Position numbers and translations under genes: made by a program. A stretch of DNA of 64,000 nt from Phyllobacterium phragmitis (GTDB lineage Bacteria; Pseudomonadota; Alphaproteobacteria; Rhizobiales; Rhizobiaceae): NCBI RefSeq assembly GCF_002980495.1, contig NZ_PVBR01000001.1:62001-126000 (forward strand), given 5' to 3'. Below the pieces are notes generated by a model. The model searched no databases, was not told the origin of the DNA, and saw nothing but the letters and a program-made list of their open reading frames with translations. Positions 44,532 through 53,886 of this stretch are shown here, one piece after another (within the stretch, counting starts at the first letter, position 1; each line of letters opens with the position of its first letter).

Positions 44532-45503
44532 TTGGTGAGCATTGGGATAGATGGCGAGGCGGTCGCCCGCGCGGCCAGGCTTTTGGGCGAGGGCGGCTTG
44601 GTCGCGATCCCCACGGAGACGGTCTACGGGCTTGCCGCCGATGCGACCAATGGCCAAGCTGTGGCGCGGATTTTTGAGGCCAAGGGCCGCCCGCGCTTCA
44701 ATCCGCTGATCTGTCATGTCTCCAGCGTCGCGATGGCCGAGCGCTTCGTTGATATCGATCCGCTGTCGCGCCGCCTGATCGACGCTTTCTGGCCGGGGCC
44801 GCTGACGCTGGTTTTGCCATTGAAGGAGAACGCGCCGGTCCATCCGCTCGTCACGGCGGGGCTTTCGACGCTGGCGCTGCGCATGCCGCGCGGTGTGGCG
44901 GCGGAGGTGATCGCCATGCTCGACCGGCCCTTGGCCGCGCCCAGCGCTAACACATCCGGCAGGATCAGCGCGACGACGGCGCAAGCCGTCGCCGATGATC
45001 TGGGCAGCAAAGTCGATCTGATCCTCGATGGCGGCCCGTGCCCGGTCGGGCTTGAATCCACCATCGTCAAGGTGGACGGCGAAATCATATCCCTGCTGCG
45101 TCCCGGCGGGCTGGCGGCCGAAGAGATCGAGGCGCTGACGGGGTTGACGCTCAAGCGCAGCGACCAGCGCGCCGCGATCGAAGCGCCCGGCATGCTCGCC
45201 TCGCATTATGCGCCGCGCGCGGCCATGCGGCTCGATGTGCGCGAACTCAACCCCGGCGAGGCGCTGCTTGCCTTCGGGCCGTCGCGGGCCAAAGGTGCGG
45301 AAAATGCCTCCCATCATCTCAATTTGAGCGAAAAGAGCGATCTTCGCGAGGCGGCGGCAAATCTTTTCGATTATATGAAGAGGCTCGATGCGACAGGTGC
45401 TGCCATCATCGCGGTCGAGCCGATCCCGCATGAAGGCTTGGGCGAGGCGATCAACGACCGGCTCAGCCGCGCCGCCGCCCCACGAGGCCAGACAATTAGA
45501 TAA
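44532..45503 (+). CDS. L-threonylcarbamoyladenylate synthase (Sua5 type)
   Basis: A 323-residue Sua5-type enzyme with an N-terminal YrdC/TsaC domain (GLVAIPTETVYGLAADATN; GRPRFNPLICHV; FWPGPLTLVLP; RMPRG; SANTSGR) and a C-terminal Sua5 domain after about residue 210 (PGMLASHYAPRAAMRL). It makes threonylcarbamoyl-AMP for the t6A37 tRNA modification. The start is TTG 44532 with AGGAGA 7 bp upstream. It is followed by the GlcD-like gene after 10 bp. Confidence 0.94.
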   Translation: MVSIGIDGEAVARAARLLGEGGLVAIPTETVYGLAADATNGQAVARIFEAKGRPRFNPLICHVSSVAMAERFVDIDPLSRRLIDAFWPGPLTLVLPLKENAPVHPLVTAGLSTLALRMPRGVAAEVIAMLDRPLAAPSANTSGRISATTAQAVADDLGSKVDLILDGGPCPVGLESTIVKVDGEIISLLRPGGLAAEEIEALTGLTLKRSDQRAAIEAPGMLASHYAPRAAMRLDVRELNPGEALLAFGPSRAKGAENASHHLNLSEKSDLREAAANLFDYMKRLDATGAAIIAVEPIPHEGLGEAINDRLSRAAAPRGQTIR

Positions 45504-45513
45504 GGTGACGGAA

Positions 45514-46944
45514 ATGACGATACAGCCGACAAATCCCGATAAGGCCATTCTCGACCGCTTTGCCGCCATTGTCGGCGAAAAGAATGCCTTGCGCGCCGCC
45601 GATGATATCGCGCCCTATCTGATCGAGCAGCGCGACCTCTATCATGGCCGCACTTCCATGGTCCTGCGCCCCGGCTCGACTGAGGAAGTCTCGCAAATCC
45701 TCAAGCTCGCCACCGAAACCGGCACGCCGATCGTGCCGCAGGGCGGCAACACAGGTCTCGTCGGCGCGCAGCAGCCCGACGAAAGCGGCCGCGCCATCAT
45801 CCTGTCGCTCTCGCGCATGAACCGCATCCGCTCCATCGATATCGCGGGCAATCTGGCGACGGTGGAGGCCGGCGTGGTGCTCAAGAATTTGCAGGATGCG
45901 GCGGCGGAGGCGGGCCGGCTCTTTCCGCTGTCGCTCGGCGCGGAAGGTTCCTGCCAGATCGGCGGCAATCTCTCGTCCAATGCCGGCGGCACGGCGGTTC
46001 TCGCCTATGGCAATATGCGTGAGCTTTGCCTCGGACTGGAGGTGGTGCTGCCGACCGGCGAAATCCTCGACGATCTGCGCCGCGTCAAGAAGGACAATAC
46101 CGGCTATGATTTGAAGGACCTGTTCATCGGCGCGGAGGGCACGCTCGGCGTCATCACGGCGGCGGTGCTGAAGCTCTATCCGCAGCCCAAGGGCAAGGGC
46201 GTCGCCTATGCGGGCCTCAAGAGCCCCGCCGATGCATTAAAGCTCCTGAGTCTGGCCACCGAACATGCCGGTCCGGCGCTCACCGGCTTCGAGTTGATGC
46301 CGCGCATCGGCGTCGAGTTCACGGCGCGCCATGTCGAGGGCGCACGCGATCCGCTGGAAAGCCCGCATGCATGGTATGCGCTGATCGACATCTCATCGTC
46401 GCGCTCCTCGGACGATGCCCGCGCCATCCTTGAGACGATCCTGACCGAGGCCTATGAGGCCGATCTGGTGCAGGACGCCGCGATTGCGACAAGTGTCGCT
46501 CAGGAGCAGATGTTCTGGAAGATGCGCGAGGAGATGTCCTGGGCGCAGAAGCCGGAGGGCGGCTCGATCAAGCACGATATTTCGGTGCCGGTCGCCACCA
46601 TTCCCGCTTTCATCGAGGAAGCGGGCAGGGCGGTTCTCGAAATGATCCCCGGCGCACGCATCGTCTGCTTCGGCCATATGGGCGACGGCAACCTGCATTA
46701 TAACATCTCGCAGCCCGTGGGCGCGGACAAACAGGCCTTCCTCGCCCGCTGGGGCGAGGTCAATCATCGGGTCCATACCATTGTGGCAAGCCATAATGGG
46801 TCGATTTCCGCCGAGCACGGCATCGGCCAGTTGAAGCGCGAGGAACTGGTGCATTTCAAGAGCCCGGTGGCGCTCGCCCTGATGAAGAAGATAAAGGCGG
46901 CGTTCGATCCCGCCGGCATCATGAATCCGGGCAAGACGATTTAG
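45514..46944 (+). CDS. FAD-binding oxidoreductase (GlcD/D-2-hydroxyacid dehydrogenase type)
   Basis: A 476-residue flavoprotein of the VAO/GlcD family. FAD-binding elements: VPQGGNTGLVGAQQP near residue 75 and LSLGAEGSCQIGGNLSSNAGG; the C-terminal domain has CFGHMGDGNLHYN and SAEHGIGQLK, with the final FDPAGIMNPGKTI. Closest known functions are D-2-hydroxyglutarate or D-lactate dehydrogenases. The start at 45514 follows AAGGTGACGG; the frame runs 42 codons further upstream inside the Sua5 gene. Confidence 0.92.
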   Translation: MTIQPTNPDKAILDRFAAIVGEKNALRAADDIAPYLIEQRDLYHGRTSMVLRPGSTEEVSQILKLATETGTPIVPQGGNTGLVGAQQPDESGRAIILSLSRMNRIRSIDIAGNLATVEAGVVLKNLQDAAAEAGRLFPLSLGAEGSCQIGGNLSSNAGGTAVLAYGNMRELCLGLEVVLPTGEILDDLRRVKKDNTGYDLKDLFIGAEGTLGVITAAVLKLYPQPKGKGVAYAGLKSPADALKLLSLATEHAGPALTGFELMPRIGVEFTARHVEGARDPLESPHAWYALIDISSSRSSDDARAILETILTEAYEADLVQDAAIATSVAQEQMFWKMREEMSWAQKPEGGSIKHDISVPVATIPAFIEEAGRAVLEMIPGARIVCFGHMGDGNLHYNISQPVGADKQAFLARWGEVNHRVHTIVASHNGSISAEHGIGQLKREELVHFKSPVALALMKKIKAAFDPAGIMNPGKTI

Positions 46945-46972
46945 GCTTCGTGAGATTCACGCGAAAGGATAT

Positions 46973-47330
46973 CCCCTCTCTTGCGATTTCTAACACTTAG
47001 CCTCCGCTTTGCTCCAGCTAAGATGTTGAAATCGCTTTCTCTCCCGCAGGGGGAGAGATAATGCTGCCGCACCATTCGCGCAAATCGTCGGCGATTGAAA
47101 TTAGAGTCTGTCAGGACTAGCTTGAAACAGCTTCCACCTGGTCGTCATTCTCGGGCTTGTCCCGAGAATGACGACGAGACAAGACCCCTTGTCGTATCAA
47201 CGATTCAATTAATCCATGACAGACTCTAGCGGAGGCGTCATTGCCAATCCTATCTCCCCCTTGGCGGGGGAGAAAGCAAATTCTTGGGCTTGAGCGCAGC
47301 TCAAGTCCTTAGAATTTGCAAGAGAGGGGG
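46973..47330. repeat. Palindromic repeat family A, copy 2 (interrupted)
   Basis: Family A arms CCCCTCTCTTGCGATTTC at the left and GCAAGAGAGGGG at the right, with AAATCGCTTTCTCTCCC and GGGGGAGAAAGC inside. The middle is split by a 123-bp MITE-like element (47104-47226). Beyond the element, 47331-47581 holds the AT-rich leader of the DUF6101 gene and no other gene. Confidence 0.85.
47104..47226. mobile_element. MITE-like element inserted in repeat A
   Basis: 123 bp bounded by GAGTCTGTCA and TGACAGACTC (perfect 10-bp terminal inverted repeats) and flanked on both sides by TA, a target duplication typical of IS630/Tc1-mariner elements. Comparison with family A copies at 50988 and 60978 shows the surrounding repeat closing up neatly when this segment and one TA are removed. 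It contains the hairpin CGTCATTCTCGGG-CTTGT-CCCGAGAATGACG of family D. Confidence 0.75.
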
Positions 47331-47581
47331 CCACAGATACATTCTCAATCTCAAGAATGCAGCGGCCACACCGCCCCTTAGTCTTTCTTTACCCGGCTTG
47401 CTAAATCCTTACACCAGGTCTCATTCTGATAACCATCCGCCCAGATCAGGAAAATTTAACCGAATTAATTAAGCCCGGCGGTAACAAAGCGCGCCTATTC
47501 TCAATCTCAACGAGGCCGAAAACGGTCCGAATGACAGGGAGACCGGAACACCGGCTCTCAGGAGAGACAGAGGCGTCAAAA

Positions 47582-48148
47582 ATGATGAACCAAGGGCTTA
47601 AGCCAGTATGGGCAGGCAGCGAGTTGCGGCTTGACCCATTTCACTTTCCGCAGGTCGTGACCTACGCCACATGCGATGAGGAAGGAGATATCACCTTCAC
47701 CATCAATGAGCGCGGCGCCGTGATCCGCCGTATCCTGCCATCGAGCGGTCTGCCGATGTCGATCGCTCTGCCGGCCCGCGCCTTTCGCGGCGTCACGGCC
47801 CGCGCCGTGGAGGACGAATATGGCCAGATCACCGTCACACTCGAACTGATGCACGCCGATCCGCAGCTTTCCGTGCCGCTTCTGGTAGCGCATGATCTCG
47901 ATGATGTGGCCGCCGACTGGCGCGCCTGGTCCGCCGCCTTCAACCTGCCGATGATGCTGGTCGAGGAAGACGGCGTCGCCCGTCCGCTGGATGAAAGCAC
48001 CGGCCCGGTGGGCGCATCCACGCCCCAGCCGCGCCGCCAGGGTCAGGAGCCCCGCCGCCGCCGCCCACGCTTCCTCGCCCGCCGCAAGACCGGAACGCTC
48101 GGTGTTCGGCTGGTGATTTCAGGCTCGGAGATTATTGCGCGGGGGTGA
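47582..48148 (+). CDS. DUF6101 family protein
   Basis: A 188-residue protein found in Hyphomicrobiales; LKPVWAGSELRLDPFHFPQV at the start, SSGLPMSIALPARAFRGVTA in the middle and the basic RRRRPRFLARRKTGTLGVRL near the end are typical. No signal peptide or membrane span; the tail may bind nucleic acid. ATG 47582 or 47585 are adjacent choices. It is monocistronic. Function unknown. Confidence 0.85.
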   Translation: MMNQGLKPVWAGSELRLDPFHFPQVVTYATCDEEGDITFTINERGAVIRRILPSSGLPMSIALPARAFRGVTARAVEDEYGQITVTLELMHADPQLSVPLLVAHDLDDVAADWRAWSAAFNLPMMLVEEDGVARPLDESTGPVGASTPQPRRQGQEPRRRRPRFLARRKTGTLGVRLVISGSEIIARG

Positions 48149-48206
48149 GGGAATATGTGGAGGTGAACCGCAGACGGTTTACCTCCACTTGGCTCTCAAC
48201 TTATCC

Positions 48207-48314
48207 GTCATTCTCGGGCTTGTCCCGAGAATCTACGACGGTACGATTTTCAGAACGGTAATTGCTTTTCTTTCCTTGTCGGCAGATTCTCGGGACAAGC
48301 CCGAGAATGACGGC
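48207..48314. repeat. Palindromic repeat family D, copy 2
   Basis: CGTCATTCTCGGGCTTGTCCC at the left and GGACAAGCCCGAGAATGACG at the right, spaced by about 65 bp. The same core occurs inside the MITE at 47143-47173 and, with CCTC in place of TCTC, at 55056 and 57953. Common REP type in rhizobia. Confidence 0.85.
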
Positions 48315-48330
48315 AGGCGGAGAGGCCGCT

Positions 48331-49080
48331 TCACTTCTTCCGCGCTAAAAATTTCGTCACCGCCTCACGCGCTTCCTGCGAAGTAAGCCGTTCGGCAAAA
48401 TGCTTCGCCTCGCGCGAGATACGCTCGCCAATCGTTTCATCAGAAGCACGCAATAGCGCCTTGGTCAGTTGCATCGCTTCAGGCGGGCGGGTGGCGATTG
48501 CCTGTGCCGCTTCGAGCACCGCCGGCTCAAGTTCCGCCGGCTCGACGATGCGGTAGACGAGGCCTGCTTCCTTTGCCGCCTCGGCCGAAAATCCTTCTCC
48601 CAGGGCCAGCAGGGCGAAGGCCTTTTGATAACCCATCAGGCGCGGCGCGAGCAGGCTTGAGCCAGCTTCCGGCACCAGCCCGAGATCGACGAAAGGCGTG
48701 CGGAACATGGATTGCGGCGTGGCGAAGCTCAGGTCGCAATGCAGATGGATCGTCGCGCCGATGCCGATAGCCAGGCCGTCTACACCGGAAATGACGGGCT
48801 TTTTCGCATTCGAAAGCGCGTCGAGGAAATCGAGCACCTCATCGCCCATTTTGCCGCCCATCGCCGCGGCCATGAAATCCTGCATGTCATTGCCGGCGGA
48901 AAAGACGCCCGGCTGGCCGAAAATGACGTGAACCCGGATGGCTTCGTCGGTGTCGCCGGCGCGCAATGCCTCAGCCATCGCGGCATACATGGCGCGGGTG
49001 AGGGCGTTTTTCTTCTCGGGCCGGGCGATGCGGATGATCTGCACTGCTTCCTGACGTTCGATCTCGATATGGTCGGACAT
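48331..49080 (-). CDS. Enoyl-CoA hydratase/isomerase family protein
   Basis: A 249-residue crotonase-fold enzyme. VFSAGNDMQDF supplies the first oxyanion-hole residue and DGLAIGIGATIHLHCDLSF the second; the active-site loop reads LGLVPEAGSS, a PE-type motif frequent in PaaG and enoyl-CoA isomerases. It acts on fatty or aromatic acyl-CoA intermediates. It follows the acyl-CoA dehydrogenase gene by 8 bp, so both form one operon. Start 49080 (MSDHIEIERQ) follows GAGAGGC. Confidence 0.93.
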   Translation of the reverse strand: MSDHIEIERQEAVQIIRIARPEKKNALTRAMYAAMAEALRAGDTDEAIRVHVIFGQPGVFSAGNDMQDFMAAAMGGKMGDEVLDFLDALSNAKKPVISGVDGLAIGIGATIHLHCDLSFATPQSMFRTPFVDLGLVPEAGSSLLAPRLMGYQKAFALLALGEGFSAEAAKEAGLVYRIVEPAELEPAVLEAAQAIATRPPEAMQLTKALLRASDETIGERISREAKHFAERLTSQEAREAVTKFLARKK

Positions 49081-49088
49081 AATGCCTC

Positions 49089-50870
49089 TCACGAATCCTG
49101 AAGTGCCGCGCCGGCGGCGATGAGGCTGTCCGCTCCGTCGATGACGCAGTGCTTCAGCGCATTTGTTTCTCTCAAGAGGTTTTCCGCATAGAAACGACAA
49201 AGCGCGCTGTGGCCCGCATCTTCGCATGTCAGCGCACCCTTGGCGAGATAGGCGCCGCCGGCGGCAAGCCCGAACAGCCTGAGATAAGGCGTTGCGCCGC
49301 ACAGCGCCTCCGCCTGCCGGCCTTCGGCCAGCGCTTGCTGCAGATAAAGCGTCGCCTCCTCGAGATCGGCGATGGCGAAGGCAAGACACGCGGCGCTATC
49401 GCCCAATTCCGCGCGATTGGAGACAGCGGCCAGGTCCACAATAGCGCGCAGTTCGGCGATATAGGTCTTCACATGCTCGCTATTCCCGAGCGGCAGCTTG
49501 CGCTGGACGAGATCGATGGCCTGAATGCCGTTGGTGCCTTCATAGATCGGCGCGATCCGCGCATCGCGCAAGAGCCGTGCCGCCCCCGTTTCCTCGATGA
49601 AGCCCATGCCGCCATGGACCTGAATGCCGAGCGAGGCGACATCGACGCCGATATCGGTGGCGAAGGCCTTGGCCACCGGCGTCAGGAGATTGGCGCGGTC
49701 GGCCCAGTGGCGCGCATCCTCGCCTTTGCCCGTGCGTGCCATATCGAGCGCATGGGCGCAGGCATAGCCGATGCAGCGTGCCGCCTGCGTCAGCCCCTTC
49801 ATGGTCAGCAATGTACGCTGGATATCGGGATGCTCGATGATCGGGCTCATCGCATCGCCGGGCTTGGTGCCATTGTTCGCACTTGGCGCGCGGCCCTGGC
49901 GTCTTTCGCGGGCGAAGGCGAGCGCCTTCTGATAGGCGGCTTCGGCCACCGCCACGCCCTGCATGCCGACCAGCAGACGGGCATTGTTCATCATCGTGAA
50001 CATGCAGGCGAGGCCGCGATTTTCCTCGCCGACCAGCCAGCCCGTAGCGCCGTCTCCGGAAATGCTGTCGCCATAGATCATCGTGCAGGTGGGGGAGGCG
50101 TGGATCCCGAGCTTGTGCTCGATGCCGGAGCAGAACACATCATTGCGCCGCCCGAGCGAGCCATCTTCATTGACCAGGAATTTCGGCACCAGGAAAAGCG
50201 ATATGCCCTTGGTGCCCGCCGGTGCGTCGGGAAGCCTCGCCAGCACCAGATGGACGATATTGTCCGTCATGTCGTGCTCGCCATAGGTGATGAAGATCTT
50301 CTGGCCGAAAATGCGGTATGTGCCGTCGCCATGGCGTTCGGCGCGGGCGCGCAAGGCACCGAGATCGGAGCCTGCCTGCGGCTCCGTCAAATTCATCGTG
50401 CCGGTCCATTCGCCGGAGACGAGCTTCGGCAGATAAATGGCTTTCAGCTCGTCCGAAGCGTGCTTCTCCAACGCCTCGACGGCGCCCATGGTCAGCATCG
50501 GTGCCAGCGCGAAGGCGATGGAGCCGGCGTTCCACATCTCGGATACGGCGACCGAAAGCATCATCGGCAACGCCTGCCCGCCATAGGCCTCATCGCCCGT
50601 CAGCGCGTTCCATCCGCCCGCCGCCCAATCGCGATAAAGCTCTTTCCAGCCCGGCGCGGTGGTGACGATGCCGTCCTTCAACGTCGCGCCATGCCGGTCC
50701 CCGATCTCCTGCAGGGGCGCGATCCGCTCGGAAGCGAACTTCGCAGCCTCTTCCAGAATGGCATCGACAAGATCGGCCGAGAGATCGCCGAAACGCTTTT
50801 TCTCAAGCGCTTCCTCCAGTCCCGCGATCTTCAGCGTGTGGGCAATATCCTCGATGGGCGCGCGATACAT
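49089..50870 (-). CDS. Acyl-CoA dehydrogenase, DmdC-like long form
   Basis: A 593-residue flavoprotein with N-terminal, middle and C-terminal acyl-CoA dehydrogenase domains and an additional C-terminal helical domain. TEPQAGSDLGALRARAER is the flavin-binding motif, and YEGTNGIQAIDLVQRKLPL carries the usual catalytic Glu. The length and start (MYRAPIEDIAHTLKIAG) match the group that includes 3-methylmercaptopropionyl-CoA dehydrogenase (DmdC), but substrates vary. It is co-transcribed with the downstream enoyl-CoA hydratase-like gene. Confidence 0.93.
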   Translation of the reverse strand: MYRAPIEDIAHTLKIAGLEEALEKKRFGDLSADLVDAILEEAAKFASERIAPLQEIGDRHGATLKDGIVTTAPGWKELYRDWAAGGWNALTGDEAYGGQALPMMLSVAVSEMWNAGSIAFALAPMLTMGAVEALEKHASDELKAIYLPKLVSGEWTGTMNLTEPQAGSDLGALRARAERHGDGTYRIFGQKIFITYGEHDMTDNIVHLVLARLPDAPAGTKGISLFLVPKFLVNEDGSLGRRNDVFCSGIEHKLGIHASPTCTMIYGDSISGDGATGWLVGEENRGLACMFTMMNNARLLVGMQGVAVAEAAYQKALAFARERRQGRAPSANNGTKPGDAMSPIIEHPDIQRTLLTMKGLTQAARCIGYACAHALDMARTGKGEDARHWADRANLLTPVAKAFATDIGVDVASLGIQVHGGMGFIEETGAARLLRDARIAPIYEGTNGIQAIDLVQRKLPLGNSEHVKTYIAELRAIVDLAAVSNRAELGDSAACLAFAIADLEEATLYLQQALAEGRQAEALCGATPYLRLFGLAAGGAYLAKGALTCEDAGHSALCRFYAENLLRETNALKHCVIDGADSLIAAGAALQDS

Positions 50871-50987
50871 GAATTCTCCTCCGGCGGTGTTTCGCGATAA
50901 GAGCTATCGGCTTGTTACGTAAACGTCAATGTTTTGGATCGCGTCATGGAGGATAGAACCGTTTTTACTTCTTAGCCACCGGAGCTG

Positions 50988-51228
50988 CCCCCTCTCTTGC
51001 GATTTCTAACACTTAGCTTCGCTAAGATGTTGAAATCGCTTTCTCTCCCGCAAGGGGAGAGATAAACGCTGCATTCACCTTTCCGCCAATCGCAGAAGTT
51101 GGAGATTAGCAAAAGCGTTTGTGCAGCCCTATCTCTCCCCCTTGCGGGAGAGAAAGCGATTTCAATATCTTAGCTGGAACGGAGCGGAGCGAAGTGGAGG
51201 CTAAGTGTTAGAAATCGCAAGAGAGGGG
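50988..51228. repeat. Palindromic repeat family A, copy 3
   Basis: Complete and uninterrupted copy: starts CCCCTCTCTTGCGATTTC, ends GAAATCGCAAGAGAGGGG, with AAATCGCTTTCTCTCCCGC mirrored by GCGGGAGAGAAAGCGATTT. It occupies most of the 369-bp gap between the acyl-CoA dehydrogenase start and the purD stop; no gene here. Confidence 0.9.
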
Positions 51229-51239
51229 ATTTCTTGGCT

Positions 51240-52520
51240 CTACTCCGCCGTCTCCCGCGCCACAGCCCGCCAGCCAATATCCGACCGGCAAAAACCGCCG
51301 GGCCAATCGATGATTTCCACCGCCGCGTAGGCCGTGGCCTGCGCCTCGGCGACCGTCTTGCCGGTCGCCGTAACGTTGAGCACGCGCCCGCCATTGGCGA
51401 CGAGCGCGCCATCCTTCATCGCCGTGCCTGCGTGGAAGATCTGCACGTCAGGCAGCTTCGCCGCCTCGTCGACGCCCTTGATGAGACTGCCCTTTTCCGG
51501 CGCGGACGGATAGCCTTGTGCCGCCATCACCACGGTCAGCGCCGCATCGTCGCTCCAGCGGATGGAGATCTGGTCGAGCATGCCGTCGGCGGCGGCACTG
51601 AGCAGCAAAAGCAGATCGTCCTTCAGCCGCGTCATCAGTACCTGGCATTCCGGATCGCCGAAGCGGGTGTTGTATTCGATGAGTTTCGGGCCGCCCGAAG
51701 TGATCATCAGCCCGGCGAAGAGTATGCCGGAAAAGGGCGCGCCGATTTCGGCCATGCCGCGCATGGTCGGCTCGATCAGCTCGCGCATGGTGCGCTCGAT
51801 CATTTCGGGCGTCATGACGGGCGCCGGAGCATAGGCGCCCATGCCGCCGGTATTGGCGCCGGTATCGCCGTCGCCGACGCGCTTGTGGTCCTGCGCCGTG
51901 CCGAAGGGGAGCGCCGTCTTGCCGTCGCAGATGCAGAAGAAGCTTGCCTCCTCGCCGTCGAGATATTCCTCGACCACCACTTCCGCCCCGGCGGAACCGA
52001 ATGCGCCCTCGAAACAGGCATCGACCGCATCGAGTGCTTCTTGCACCGTCATGGCGACGACCACGCCCTTGCCTGCGGCAAGCCCATCCGCCTTGACGAC
52101 GATGGGCGCGCCTTGCTCGCGGATATAGGCCTTGGCCTTCGGCGCATTGTTGAAGCGGCCATAGGCGCCGGTCGGAATATCGAAGCGGGCGCAGAGGTCC
52201 TTGGTGAACCCCTTGGAGCCTTCGAGCTGCGCGGCAGCCCTGGAGGGGCCGAATACTTTAATGCCCACCGCGCGCAGATCGTCTGCGATGCCGGCGACGA
52301 GCGGCGCTTCGGGGCCGACGACGACGAGGTCGATGCCCTTTTCCCGGCAGAAGGCGATGACCGCCTGATGATCGGAAACATCGAGCACAACGCAGGTCGC
52401 GACCTCGGCGATGCCCGGATTGCCCGGCGCGCAATAGAGCTGGTCGAGAACGGGCGAGGCGGCGATCTTCCATGCCAGCGCGTGCTCGCGTCCGCCCGAA
52501 CCGATCAACAGGACATTCAT
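51240..52520 (-). CDS. purD: Phosphoribosylamine--glycine ligase
   Basis: A 426-residue ATP-grasp enzyme of purine synthesis that joins 5-phosphoribosylamine and glycine. [20 protein letters not shown] is the classical start; [20 protein letters not shown] and [13 protein letters not shown] contain the ATP and metal ligands. It is monocistronic, flanked by repeat A3 downstream and repeat C2 upstream. Confidence 0.97.
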   Translation of the reverse strand: MNVLLIGSGGREHALAWKIAASPVLDQLYCAPGNPGIAEVATCVVLDVSDHQAVIAFCREKGIDLVVVGPEAPLVAGIADDLRAVGIKVFGPSRAAAQLEGSKGFTKDLCARFDIPTGAYGRFNNAPKAKAYIREQGAPIVVKADGLAAGKGVVVAMTVQEALDAVDACFEGAFGSAGAEVVVEEYLDGEEASFFCICDGKTALPFGTAQDHKRVGDGDTGANTGGMGAYAPAPVMTPEMIERTMRELIEPTMRGMAEIGAPFSGILFAGLMITSGGPKLIEYNTRFGDPECQVLMTRLKDDLLLLLSAAADGMLDQISIRWSDDAALTVVMAAQGYPSAPEKGSLIKGVDEAAKLPDVQIFHAGTAMKDGALVANGGRVLNVTATGKTVAEAQATAYAAVEIIDWPGGFCRSDIGWRAVARETAE

Positions 52521-52548
52521 GGCTTGCTCCGTTCAATACATTATGGCC

Positions 52549-52671
52549 CCGCCCTCTTGGGTATCGAGGCTTCGCTTCGCACCTTACCATGAGGGTTCAT
52601 GCAGCGCTCCACGCCCCGCCCTCATCCCGAGGTGCGCAGCGCAGCGAAGCCTCGAAGGACGAGGGCGGGTT
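52549..52671. repeat. Palindromic repeat family C, copy 2
   Basis: CCGCCCTCTTGGGTATCGAGG at the left (shown to 20 bases: CGCCCTCTTGGGTATCGAGG) with CTTCGCTTCGCACC, and GCAGCGAAGCCTCGAAGGACGAGGGCGG at the right; CCATGAGGG and CCCTCATCCCGAGG in the middle. Matches the copy at 40369. No gene between 52521 and 52791. Confidence 0.78.
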
Positions 52672-52791
52672 TCCATCGTGACAAATTCTTTTGTGTCGGT
52701 ATGGCCGGCGGGATGATGGGTCAAGATCATTTGTCAAAAAAGACGGTCGTTCTGCTTGACTGTATCGCCGCCTGCTGCAAGGTCAGCGCCC

Positions 52792-53784
52792 ATGACGACC
52801 AATAAAGAAATTCAATCACGCGCCGCGCGCGGCCGCGTCATGGATGCGCCATCCGGCCATTGGGTCTACCGCGCGCTGCCGCAATGGCTGTGGCCCTATG
52901 CGCAGCTTGCGCGATGGGACCGGCCGATCGGCTGGCAATTGCTGCGCTGGCCTTGCTGGTGGTCGGCGGCGCTCGTCGCCGCGGCAGGCGCCAAGCCCGG
53001 TGGCGATGTCTGGACGCTCATTCCCTCGCTATGGCATCTTGTTCTTTTCCTCGTCGGCGCCATCGTCATGCGCGGCGCGGGCTGCACCTATAATGATCTG
53101 GCGGATCAGGATATCGATGACAAGGTGGCGCGAACCCGCTCGCGGCCGCTGCCTTCGGGGCAGGTGACGCGCCGCCAGGCAAAGATTTTTGTCGTCCTGC
53201 AGGCGCTTGTCGGTCTCGCCGTGCTCCTGCAGTTCAATATGTTCACGATCCTGCTCGGGCTGGCTTCGCTCCTCATCATCGCGGCCTATCCCTTCATGAA
53301 GCGGATCACCAACTGGCCGCAATTGGTACTGGGGTTGGCCTTCTCCTGGGGGGCGCTCATGGGGTGGGCGGCGGACCGGGCGAGCCTGTCGCTTGCGCCG
53401 CTCCTGCTCTATGCCGGCGCGATCCTCTGGACCATCGGCTATGACACGATCTATGCTCATCAGGACAAGGAGGACGACGCGCTGGTCGGCGTCGGCTCTA
53501 CCGCCCGCCTGTTCGGCAATCGTACGAGGGATGCGTTGCTCGTGCTCTATGGCGGCGCGCTGGCGCTGTTCGTCGGCGCCTTCGCCATCGCCGAGGTGCC
53601 GATGCCGGCCCTTGCCGGCCTGCTTGCCGCCGGCGCGCATATGTATCGCCAGATCATCTCGCTCGACATCGACAATCCCGACCAGTGCCTGCGGCTCTTC
53701 AAATCGAACAACACCGTCGGCTGGCTGATCTTTGTCGGGCTGGTGCTGGGGTCGTTGTGGGTGGTTTTGAAGCCGATGGTGTGA
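52792..53784 (+). CDS. ubiA: 4-hydroxybenzoate polyprenyltransferase
   Basis: A 330-residue membrane enzyme that prenylates 4-hydroxybenzoate in ubiquinone synthesis, using the product of a polyprenyl synthase such as the one at 37375. Aspartate-rich motifs: CTYNDLADQDIDDKVARTRS near residue 95 and YDTIYAHQDKEDD near 220. Eight or nine spans. The start is placed at MTTNKEIQ (52792). Its TGA stop is part of repeat E1. Confidence 0.95.
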   Translation: MTTNKEIQSRAARGRVMDAPSGHWVYRALPQWLWPYAQLARWDRPIGWQLLRWPCWWSAALVAAAGAKPGGDVWTLIPSLWHLVLFLVGAIVMRGAGCTYNDLADQDIDDKVARTRSRPLPSGQVTRRQAKIFVVLQALVGLAVLLQFNMFTILLGLASLLIIAAYPFMKRITNWPQLVLGLAFSWGALMGWAADRASLSLAPLLLYAGAILWTIGYDTIYAHQDKEDDALVGVGSTARLFGNRTRDALLVLYGGALALFVGAFAIAEVPMPALAGLLAAGAHMYRQIISLDIDNPDQCLRLFKSNNTVGWLIFVGLVLGSLWVVLKPMV

Positions 53785-53886
53785 AAGTGGTGAAATGGTG
53801 AATAGTGAATAGTGAATAGAACGGTAGCCTAAACCGCTATTCGCCAATACTATTTCACCATTCACCATTCACCATTCACCATTTCA
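53782..53886. repeat. Heptamer-based palindromic element (family E), copy 1
   Basis: Built of TGAATAG/TGAATGG-type units: GGTGAATAGTGAATAGTGAA on the left and CACCATTCACCATTCACC on the right, with about 30 bp between. The ubiA stop (53782-53784) and the pdxH stop (53884-53886, minus strand) both fall in its TGA units. Second copy at 59701. Confidence 0.85.

Noticed and set aside
45388-45513. Upstream extension of the GlcD-like gene
   Set aside because: It lies inside the Sua5-type gene and has no similarity to the oxidase N-terminus; ATG 45514 has its own ribosome binding site.
53782-53886. Regular short repeats resembling a CRISPR array
   Set aside because: Units are heptamers without unique spacers, arranged as an inverted repeat; there are no cas genes.
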